A program made the translations under genes and the position numbers. Positions 19,093 through 27,243 of a stretch of DNA of 27,243 bases are shown here, one piece after another. The stretch lies in the NCBI GenBank assembly GCA_023375785.1, contig SZWC01025858.1:1-27243 (forward strand), in the 5' to 3' direction. Origin of the DNA: Penium margaritaceum (Eukaryota; Streptophyta; Zygnematophyceae; Desmidiales; Peniaceae). How positions within the stretch are numbered: position 1 is the first letter of the stretch; every line of letters starts with the position of its first letter. The notes under the pieces were generated by a model that was given only the letters and a program-made list of their open reading frames with translations, ran no database searches and was not told the DNA's origin.

Positions 19093-19408
19093 CCTGAAAA
19101 AAGAGCTATTTTTTTATTGGTTGGTGACCTGACTAACAAGAGCTTCAGAGCTAGGGGGAGGCTAGTTCTTGGAGGGGTCTCCCATTGTGTCTCATTCTTC
19201 ACTCATAATCCGTTACTTCTAGTTTTCAGCTGGTTTCTCGCGCTAACACTGGAGCACGCGTTTCTAAGTAATAATCCCAGAGCACCTAGACTTTGACTCA
19301 AGAGCGGCAGACTGAGGGGGCAGCAGACTAAGCAACGAGCATGGAAGCCCGCACGCTGCATCAACAAAGCTGCTGCCCCAACGTGCTGCCTAGGATTTCC
19401 AGCTTGGT
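19093..19408 (+). repeat. A-type LTR, second copy, right piece
   Basis: It resumes the LTR after the inverted-repeat element, from the second CCTGAAAAAA (19093-19102) to AGCTTGGT at 19408, matching 1836-2146. Just after the shared part the sequence changes to CATGGGCACCT and then the start of another LTR at 19420. It is either the end of A's 3' LTR or the 5' LTR of a related element cut by D/E. Confidence 0.8.
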
Positions 19409-19419
19409 CATGGGCACCT

Positions 19420-19684
19420 TGTTGTGATTTGTGACGTTCCTGTCGACCTGTACAGTTTACTGTGACCCCTCGGCCGTGTCCATACTCGTGCAGATCCCTG
19501 ATGCGGACCCAGGCGGTACCGGTGCGTCTTCCAGTGGCGGACTACTGGTTTGGAGCTGACCGACGGCCGTTCCAGAGCTCTGGACGCTACCCGGGATCTC
19601 CTGTAGTTTTTCTGCAGCACGCAGGACTTTATCGGTGGACTGGCCGTGGGCCCGATTTGCATGTTTTTGCATTGTCTTTCCACC
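19420..19684 (+). repeat. Truncated LTR start of element D/E
   Basis: It begins TGTTGTGATTTGTGACG and matches 26127-26360 with 4 substitutions and a ~30-bp stretch (around 19594-19626) that the other copy lacks. At 19684-19685 it joins antisense RT at a 2-bp overlap (CG). The minus-strand RT frame therefore reads on into antisense LTR to a stop at 19457. Confidence 0.85.
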
Positions 19685-20248
19685 GATCAGAAGGTCATCG
19701 ACATAGACCAGGATGGCGGTGAACCGCTCAGGCGTCCGACGGATGAAGAGAGAGGGATCTGCCTCGCTTTGTACATATCCAGCACGAGTCAGGGTGCCAG
19801 TGATCTCCTGGTTCCAACACCGAGGAGACTGCTTGAGGCCGTACAAGGACTTGCGCAAGCGCCAGACCTTGTCGCCATCCTCAAAACCAGGTGGATGAGC
19901 CACGTAGATCTCCTCATCCAGAGAGCCATGGAGGAACGCATTGTTCACATCCATCTGGTGTAGTTCCCAGTCATGCTGAGCCACTACACCGAACAGAGCT
20001 CGAGCTGAGGTCATACGGCCGACAGGGGCGAAGGTGTCAGTGTAATCGATGCCCTCAATCTGAGATTACCCCTTGACGACCAAGCGAGCCTTGTGGCGTT
20101 CCAGTGAGCCATCTGGCTTCACTTTCTTGCGAAAGACCCACTTGACCTGAATAGCCTTCCTTCCAGGTGGAAGGTTGACTAGCTCCTAAACTTCGTGCTC
20201 TCGGATGGCTTGAAGCTCATCCTCGCAGGCAGCACGCCAAGCGTCAGC
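19684..20248 (-). pseudogene. first half of reverse transcriptase, element D
   Basis: Minus-strand blocks are [64 protein letters not shown] and the catalytic YVDDLLI, after which the sequence ends at the LTR junction. The thumb and RNase H are therefore missing from this copy. In-frame stops are TAG at 20186-20188 and TAA at 20066-20068. Both sit where element E has Tyr. The segment is duplicated, inverted, at 24477-25040. Confidence 0.9.
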
Positions 20249-23191
20249 ATCCTGTGATGAGAGAGCTTCCCTCAGTGTGCCCGGGTCAGGTGCTAAAGCG
20301 GGAGAGCTCTGCGTGGCAAGAGCACACGTCTCAGTGCTAGGTCTGACGACCACAAGATCGGCTGCTGCATCACAAGTGATGTGGAACTCGCGAGTGACGA
20401 GGTCATGCCCTACTGGACACGCTGGATGTACCTCTGTGTGCTCAGTGCGGACACTTAGGCCTAGGGCCTTTGTGTCGGGGTCACCACTCGCGACGCTGCG
20501 AGTGGAGTGCCTGAGTGCAGGACCAGACGCTCGCTGAGCTCCGGAGTCCAATGGTCGAAGACGACCGCCAGGCTCACGGGAGTAACCTGGGCTCGAGGGG
20601 CGCACCTCACGCTCAGGAACGGGCACAGTCACAGCCGGGGAGAGCTGAGCCAAGGGAGCTGGTGATGTCGTGCGAGGAGGGGCGTGTGTGGGAGACACGG
20701 GACTCGGTGTGGCAGTAGGGACAGATGAGGCAGGACCACACACAGAGGCAGGAGTGCCGGCGGACACAGGAGTACGCACATGTGTAGGATCATGGGTACC
20801 GGAGGGAGGCGAGGGAACCGGGGTAGAAACCTGTGGTGCTGGAGAGGTCTCTGGGCCGACAGCGATGATCGCTGGGTCATCAAGAGCCGGAGACCGTGAA
20901 GTGGAGGGAGCTCGAACGGACACATCAGCCTGACGAGGGGTGCTCGCAGGCGAAGACTCCCCCATCCGGCGAGAAACCTCACACGTAGGGATGTGCGTGA
21001 CAGACAGCGACGTAATCGACGTCAGATCAAGGTAGGTGAGGGACTCAAAGAAGAGCGGGTCGCGTGACTCAATAATACGACGACGGGTAGGGTCCCAAAA
21101 TCGCCAGGCCTTCGATCGTGGGGAGATGCCGACGAAAGCACACAAGCGACCTCGCGGTGAGACCTTGGACCCCTGCTGGTCCTCGGTGTACCACACGGAA
21201 GCCAAGGACCCCCAGACGCGAGTGAGACGAAGGTCAGCACGATGGCCGAACCAGAGCTCATACGGTGTGACGTGGTCCGGAAGAGGACCGTGCGGGAGGC
21301 GGTTCCAGACCCAAGTCATGTAGGCAAAGCCCTCAAAAGCGAAGGACTCTGGGAGACCGCACTCAGACCGCATAGCGCGAACCGCATCCTCCATGGTGCG
21401 GTTCCAACGCTCAGAAACACCGTTTTGCTGAGGAGTAGCAGGAGCGGAGACCTGGTGAAAAATCCCGTGCTTAGCGAAGAAGCTATCCATCTCACCGAGA
21501 AACTCGCCACCACGATCCGATCGGAAAGTGTGCAGCGTGTGGCGGGACTGACGCTCAGCCATCACTAGCCAGAGGCGAACCGCAAGAGCGGCGTCACTCT
21601 TCTGGCGCAGGCTGTAGACCCACCGCATCCGGGTGAAGTCATCAGTCAGCGTCAGGACGTATCGACCCCTATCGGACATAGACTCGACAGGAAGAGGACC
21701 AAGAAGGTCCGAATGGACGAGCTCAAGAGGGCGAAGTGCGCGAGATCGTGAGTCAGGGTAGGTGCAGCGATGCATCTTACCCTGGGCGCAGAAAAGACAA
21801 TCGGTCTTGGGCGGCTTCTCGAAAGAAGCCGCATCAAGATCGAGAGCGGGCTGTGTCCGAATGAGCTTTGACACAGTGTCGGAGCCTACATGACACAGAC
21901 GGCGATGAAGCAATCGCTGGTGCTCAGGAGACAGAACACCAGTGACAAAAACACGAGCTGAAGGGGAAGTGGAGCAAGGGGCAGAAGTCCGAGAAACACG
22001 GTACAGGTCATCCACAACAGAGGCACGCAGAACAATGCTGCGAGTGCCACTGGCAGTCACAGTCGCGGACTCGGCAGTGTGCTCCACAGAGAGTCCCATC
22101 AGTGTGCAAGCACGTACAAAAAGCAAACTGAGCTCAAGGTCAGGCACAAACAACACCTCGGAGAGATACAAGGGGCCAGACGGACCATCGAAGCGCACGA
22201 CCCCAACACCCTGGACTGGCAAGGACTGACCAGAGCCGGTGCGAACGGAACGAACAGACGCAACAGGGCCGAGAACAACGAAGTCACTACGACGACACGT
22301 TATGTGATGAGTGGCACCTGAATTGATGATCCAAGTGCCACTGGCATCACGACTGGAGGACGTCACTGTACAACAGGTAATGGAACACTCGGCCTCAGAC
22401 GGACGCTGAGCAGCAGGTGGGGAGAAACGACGAAGGGCACAAAGGTCGGACTCATGAATCCAATCTGTACAATCAGGCCCATCATCATCACATGCCGACT
22501 GTGCCCCCCCACACGAGTCATCCCGAGCCATATGGACAGACGGACCGACAGTCTGTGAATCACTCGGCTGTGACAACACACTCGCACCTCCCTGAAAGCG
22601 GAGCGCCAGAAGGTGACGAAGCTCGACGATGGTGCTGTCGCGTGGGTCCGGATCACTGCTACTCGCCGGTGGGGAAGCAGGAACAGCTGCAGTCGTGGCT
22701 GCCACGCGTCCCGAGGAAGTCGAGGCTGACATGCTGGACACGGAACGGAGAGCGTGTGCCGCCTGGAGCCCACGAGTAATCCGCGCCCAGTCGAGCGGCT
22801 GCTGGCACTCGGTGTAGCGATGGGCATTGCCATAGTTGTAGCAGTGAACGGAACGTCCACTGCTACCACTGGAAGACGACTGCTGCTGTGACTGCTGCTG
22901 ACCTGGTCCCCGCTTCCCTTTCTTCTTCTTCCCCTGAGCTGTTGCTGCAACACCCTGTGTCTGAGTGGGTGTGGGCGGGGCCGAAGAGGAGGAGGAAGAC
23001 GAGGACGTGATGGACGATGAAGGAGACTGCAGGAGGGATGATGGTGGTGATGCGACGACTGCTGCAGCAAGGGCAGTCTCCTGATGGGCCACGGCTGCCT
23101 CGCGGGCTGAAGTCACCTGGAGGAAAAGCTGATGCGCCCAAGGGAGAAGCTGTAGAGTGGCTGAGAAAGGCTCAAGGATGGCGTCGCTCTA
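20249..23191 (-). pseudogene. nucleocapsid, protease, integrase and linker of element D
   Basis: This is one open frame from 23188 to 20189, after the TAG at 23189-23191. A Lys-rich KKKKGKRG stretch precedes a knuckle reading CYNYGNAHRYTEC, in which the second Cys is Tyr (codon 22832-22834). The protease site reads WIINSGATHH: catalytic Asp is Asn (codon 22322-22324). Integrase has its HHCC domain, then HSDLLGP, FRSDRGGEF and NGVSERWNRT, so the DDE triad is present with spacings 64 and 35. KAWRFWDP and a Ser/Pro/Thr-rich linker follow, then SGDPDTKALGL before RT. As written it could supply integrase only. Confidence 0.92.
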
Positions 23192-24214
23192 CCGTGTGAA
23201 GATGTCAGTATACTCGAGGCGAACTCCGAGCATCACCGTACGGAGCGCCCACAGCTGTGTGCCTCCGGAGGTCCCAAGACGCGTGTAGATGCGCATGGCG
23301 CGTCGCCAGTAATCGGCTGCAGGCTCTCCAGGCCCCTGACGGAGAGAGTGGAAGGCACGAATGTGTGCTACTCGGGTGGCGTGCGTCTCTGCAGCCAGCA
23401 GGGATAGGGCCAGATCCCAACCTCCGCGTGGATCGGCGCCGGTGCCTGTGCCAGGCTCGCCAAGGAAAGGGCGGAAGTCGACGACGGTCTCGCGCGGCAT
23501 GGCGTAGAGGAGGCCGCACATCGCCCTGGCTGCTGTCAGCACCTGTGCTGGGTCTGTAGACTGATACTGGCTGTGGTAGTAGGGCCACACGCCCTCTGAA
23601 GTGGCCCAAATCTGAAAGAGGATCTCCCAGCAGTCGAAGCCGTTCTCAGTGATGTACCGTGGGGGTGGTGTCTCAAAGTCCTTAAGTTGCCGCTCCGTGG
23701 GGAGGGCGACCGCAGGCTGAGGAGGACGGGAGACGGGGACGACTCCCAGAAGTGCATAGTCGCCAGGGTAGTCAGGTGACAATCGTATCGGGGAAAACGG
23801 AGGCGATCGGGTGCCCATCTGCAGCTGACAAAGACGCTCCTGAAGAATTCGAATCTCCTGAGCCGGGGAATCATGAGTAATGCCTGGCATGAGTGGCTCA
23901 TCATCCAGGAGGTCAGCAGGTGGTGGGACAGGTCGAGTGCCTGTCACGGGTGCCTGAGCCAACTGCTGGGTAGAGACCGCGACGCCGGCAGCTCCCTCAG
24001 AAACCCGCTAAGGAGCCGTGGACTGAGCGCGCAGAAGCTCAGTCAGCGTGCGGATAGCGTCAGTCTGCTCTCTCTGGAGGCGACGCATCTCATCCTGCTT
24101 GCTTCGCAGTTCTTCAATGGCCTGCGAGCGTGGACTCAGTACACCAGACGAAGAGGAGGAGGGGTCGCCTGGTCCCTTCTCCTTGTCGGACAGGCTCATG
24201 TCGCCGCTCAGCAT
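23192..24214 (-). pseudogene. gag: gag of element D
   Basis: The likely start is the ATG at 24214, or 15 nt downstream at 24199 (MSLSDKEKG). A charged, heptad-like stretch (EELRSKQDEMRRLQREQTDA) suggests a coiled coil. The capsid motif CWEILFQIWATSEGVWPYY lies near 23629-23573. A TAG at 24008-24010 interrupts the frame near codon 69, and a second TAG at 23189-23191 separates gag from the knuckle region. Both are in the same frame as pol. Neither is followed by a CARYYA readthrough context. Confidence 0.88.
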
Positions 24215-24476
24215 GGGGCGACAGGTCAAGTTTGTCGGATTTCAAAACCACCAGCGTTTCTCGAGGTGTTGAGACGCTGGCAACTTTTGACTGTCCGGCA
24301 AAAAATTTGGCTAAGTATTGTGCTGACAGCCAGAAATTTGGCTAAGTGCTGAAATTTAAAAATTTCGGCACAAAAAAATCAAGGTTGTCCAAATCAAGCG
24401 AAATTTAGACCACAGAGGCTCCTGAATGTGCTGAACATGATGGTGAAATTTTCCGTCGCAAAAAGTTGGAAAAAGT
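24215..24476 (-). other. Untranslated leader of element D
   Basis: This A/T-richer stretch has no gene. It holds a 14-bp direct repeat AAATTTGGCTAAGT (24303 and 24334), a hairpin CCAGCGTTTC/GAGACGCTGG with one mismatch (24251-24280), and a GCC-A/T-rich-CCGGACAG motif (about 24289-24313) like those in the leaders of A and B. No PBS or 5' LTR is visible before the junction with E at 24476/24477. The expected CAG-rich tract is absent. Confidence 0.65.
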
Positions 24477-26002
24477 GCTGACGCTTGGCGTGCTGCCTGC
24501 GAGGATGAGCTTCGAGCCATCCGAGAGCACGGAGTTTACGAGCTAGTCAACGTTCCACCTGGAAGGAAGGCTATTCAGGTCAAGTGGGTCTTTCGCAAGA
24601 AATTGAAGCCACATGGCTCACTTGAACGCCACAAGACTCGCTTGGTCGTCAAGGGGTACTCTCACATTGAGGACATCGATTACACTGACACATTCGCCCC
24701 TGTCGGCCGTATGACCTCAGCTCGAGCTCTGTTCGGTGTAGTGGCTCAGCATGATTAGGAACTACACTAGATGGATGTGAACAATGCGTTCCTCCATGGC
24801 TCTCTGGATGAGGAGATCTACGTGGCTCAGCCACCCGGTTTTGAGGATGGCGACAGGTCTGGCGCTTGCGTAAGTCATTGTACGGCCTCAAGCAGTCTCC
24901 TCGGTGTTGGAACCAGGAGGACACTGGCACCCTGACTCGTGTTGGATATGTACAAAGCGAGGCAGATCCCTCTCTCTTCATCCGCCGGTCGCCTGAGCGG
25001 TTCACCGCCATCCTGGTCTATGTCGACGACCTTCTGATCGCGTCTCCTTCACTGGAGGCCGTGAAGGAGGCCAAGGCCGTCCTCCGGACTGCCTACAGGA
25101 TGAAGGACCTTGGTCCTGCAGCGGTGTTTCTCGGCATGGAGATCGTACGAGACCGCACACGTCGTACTCTAATACTGCACCAGGCCCGATACGCACGCGT
25201 TGTGGGAGAGCGCTTCAGCGATCTCCTCGGCGCAGTGTCCACGGCTTCCACACCCCTCACACCCGACGGGCAGGATGCCCTGAAGGTGGACGATCCCACA
25301 CAGCTGGGGGAGACAGTGGATGTGACCTTGTACCTCCGTCTCATCGGATCCCTGATGTACCTGGCCACTACCACACGTCCGGACATCGCATTCGCCGTCA
25401 ACCTCCTTGCCCAGTTTTCGCAGGCTCCATGTGCTAGAGCCCTTCATGCGGTTGTGCGAGTGGTGCGGTACGTGGTCTCCACACCGTACCTCGGACTCTG
25501 CTTTCGCCGGCAGTGTTCGGTGGTCCTTGATGGCTTCACCGACAGCGACTGGGCCTGGAGCCCAGACGGACGCAGTCGCACCGGTTACGTGTTCCTGCTT
25601 GGTGGTACCGGTGTGTCCTGGCGCAGCGGGAAGCAGGGCTGCATTGCACGTAGCTCATCAGAGGCAGAGTATGTCGCTCTGGGAGCAGGGGCTGCTAAGG
25701 CGGTATGGCTACAGCGTCTATTCCTTGAGCTGGGTCAGTCAGTACCCGCCATTGTGCTTCGTTGCGACAACCAGAGTGCTCTTGCTATTGCGGAGAACTC
25801 TGGTGACTTCCATGCTCGCACGAAGCACATTGCAGTAGAGAATCACTTTGTGCGTGACTTGGTGGAGCGACACGTGATCTCCGTCATTTGGGTTGGCACT
25901 GACATGCAGCGTGCTGACTTCTTGACGAAGGCACTAGCACGCGAAAATTTCCTGGTGGCCATTCGTTCTGTCGGGCTTCGCCCCTTGCCTGAGAGTGGTT
26001 GA
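24477..26002 (+). pseudogene. reverse transcriptase and RNase H of element E
   Basis: It starts abruptly at GCTGACGCTTGG, within RT-flanking sequence, and matches D for 564 bp before continuing. TAG stops at 24756-24758 (Trp in D) and 24768-24770 (Gln in D) and a 1-base deletion near 24854 break the first part. The rest is one frame to the TGA at 26000-26002. It holds YVDDLLIAS, the thumb with RTAYRMKDLGPA and GSLMYLATTTRPDIAFAVN, and RNase H with DSDWAWSPDGRSRTGY, SSSEAEYVALG, RCDNQSALAIA and ADFLTKALA. All RT and RNase H catalytic acids are visible. It would supply the C-terminal part missing from D. Confidence 0.92.
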
Positions 26003-26084
26003 GTGTGGGGTGTTGTGGTGGCCATTCACTACGTCGTTGCACGCGTTGTTGTACTCGTTTCAGTGTTGCACGTGTATGGACATG

Positions 26085-26124
26085 CGTACCATCGGGTCAT
26101 GGTCCCCCATGACCCGATGGTACG
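26085..26124. repeat. Perfect 18-bp hairpin before the 3' LTR of E
   Basis: CGTACCATCGGGTCATGG (26085-26102) and its exact reverse complement (26107-26124) flank the loop TCCC, two bases before the LTR start at 26127. The polypurine tract should be here. The opposite strand reads CATGGGGGACC, close to the CATGGGGGAG tract of A and B. Confidence 0.9.
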
Positions 26125-26126
26125 AG

Positions 26127-27243
26127 TGTTGTGATTTGTGACGTTCCTGTCAACCTGTACAGTTTACTGTGACCCCTCGGCCGTGTCCATACTCGTGCAG
26201 ATCCCTGATGCGGACCCAGGCGGTACCGGTGCGTCGTCCGGTGGCGGACTACTGGTTTGGAGCTGACCGACGGCCGTTCCAGAGCTCTGGACGCTACCCG
26301 CCACTTTATCGGTGGACTGGCCGTGGGCCCGATTTGCATGTTTTTGCATTGTGTTTCCACCGTTCGATGCCGGATGCATGCAGTGACCAGTTGTAGCGTC
26401 CGGCTTGTGATTCTGCACGTCTAGGTTCAGACAGCGTAGCATTCTTGTTGGTGTGTGTGGCTTCCACCCGTCACGAGCCATGGCCGTGGCAGCTACGGGT
26501 GCACCCGGAGCTGATGGTGAGCGGCGGCCGCATTGGAGATCGTGACGACCCGACGGGACTCCGGATCGTCCAGGGACTTATCCATGACAGGTGTGACGTA
26601 GATGATGCGTCTCTACAGCCTGGCTGGCTGGTCCGCCGTTGCTGGAATTTTCTCGGTGGTCGAGACCCACGCACCCGGTAGCCTGTACCGGTGCGATGAG
26701 GAGACCTGCGACTTTGGTGTGCTTCCTGTCGTGGAAAGCACACGCTGACGTCTCGGTACTGCACTCGTACATTTATGGGTGCTCTCAGTGCAGTTCAGAG
26801 TGCTCTAGAGTTTTCTCGGTGGACAGGCCATTTTGGCCGATTCCCTTGTTTTGCTTGCTATTCGTGTCTGGATGATGCAAACCCACCATGCGTGGGTCCG
26901 TTGCGTAGAGCTCATCGTTCTGCACGTTCTGGTGCAGACAGCGCGTGATTCTGACACCTGAGCAGGGAGTTACGGCCAAAACTGTGATTTTAGGCCAGTT
27001 TGAGCAGGTACGAAAATACTGCCGCCTCTAGCGACTCTAGGCGGCCAGCAACTATTTAGGCTGATTGTTGCTCAGTTGTCATTCTCTCTCTGCAATTATA
27101 TTCATATTGAGCTTCCTGACACTCTGCACGTGTCCCTACTCAGACCCTTGCAGTTTCGTGCATGACTTGTGACTGTCGTCACACACTGACTGAGCGCTGA
27201 CGCTTAGTTAAGTGGCAAGCGGTTAGGAAGGTTCCAGGAAGTT
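26127..27243 (+). repeat. 3' LTR of element E (at least its left part)
   Basis: It begins TGTTGTGATTTGTGACG, shared with 19420. After 26361 there is no second copy in the window to define it, so the right boundary is unknown and may lie outside. No coding frame of note occurs. A/T-rich TATTTA and AATTATATTC stretches near 27053-27107 could be promoter elements, but that is weak. Confidence 0.65.

Larger units (their letters stand above)
19420..27243 (+). mobile_element. Element D/E: internally inverted Ty1/copia copy, runs off the window
   Basis: From left to right it holds an LTR start in + orientation (19420-19684), RT first half to gag in - orientation (19684-24214) and a leader in - orientation (to 24476). 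It then repeats the first half of RT in + orientation (24477-25040) and continues with RT second half and RNase H (to 26002) and a 3' LTR (from 26127). The outer pieces are consistent with one + strand element whose middle is inverted, with a 565-bp RT segment duplicated as inverted arms. Alternatives are two elements of one family placed head to head, or an assembly error. Confidence 0.75.

Noticed and set aside
23189-23191. Programmed UAG readthrough between gag and pol of element D
   Set aside because: The following codons (AGC GAC) do not fit the CARYYA readthrough context, B has gag-pol open without a stop there, and D has other plain nonsense codons.
10935-24770. A variant genetic code with UAG as glutamine
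   Set aside because: UAG also replaces Trp and Tyr, and UAA and UGA stops occur as well, so mutational decay is simpler.
19420-26360. Autointegration (suicide insertion) as the cause of the D/E inversion
   Set aside because: It would join LTR tips to internal sites with only a few bases duplicated. Here the join is about 265 bp inside the LTR, and 565 bp of RT are duplicated.

Overview
This window looks like a repeat-dominated stretch of a eukaryotic nuclear genome. I recognise no host gene, rRNA or tRNA gene, CRISPR array or bacterial operon in it. Almost everything between about 1.7 kb and the right edge is Ty1/copia-type LTR retrotransposon. The best taxonomic hint is a primer-binding site identical to the initiator-Met-tRNA site usual in plant copia elements (TGGTATCAGAGC). 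With the GC-rich composition and CAG-rich tracts, this fits the green lineage, possibly an alga, but that is an inference with low confidence.

Layout. 1-440 is a CTATAT-type microsatellite. 715-1542 is an old direct duplication of a ~370-bp unknown unit. Element A (+ strand) runs from an apparently truncated 5' LTR (1733-2141) and PBS (2143-2154), through a CAG-rich leader, to badly decayed gag, protease, integrase, RT and RNase H (3939-9024), a polypurine tract (9097-9103) and the start of a 3' LTR (9104). Element B (- strand, 9239-17615) has both LTRs, a degenerate PBS, a CAG-rich leader and a nearly open gag-pol, and it interrupts A's 3' LTR. A second copy of A's LTR 3' portion lies beyond B at 17923-18031 plus 19093-19408. 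It is split by a ~1.06-kb non-coding inverted-repeat element (18032-19092) with three 30-bp units at each end, several GC-rich hairpins and a 10-bp target duplication. From 19420 to the right edge is a rearranged third copia element, D/E. It begins with an LTR start in + orientation, continues with gag to half of RT in - orientation, then repeats that RT half in + orientation and runs on through RNase H to a 3' LTR.

The proteins are the normal copia set: Gag with a CCHC knuckle, an aspartic protease, a DDE integrase with its HHCC N-domain, RT and RNase H, in the Ty1/copia order PR-INT-RT-RH. All three elements carry inactivating lesions. LTR pairs compared by eye give about 11% divergence for A, about 5.5% for B and about 2% for D/E, which agrees with younger elements lying in or beside older ones.

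Most worth a second look are the short inverted-repeat element, the internally inverted D/E element, a hairpin-like motif shared by the untranslated leaders of A, B and D, the strand-consistent CAG-rich leaders of A and B, and an 18-bp perfect hairpin where the 3' polypurine tract of E should be.
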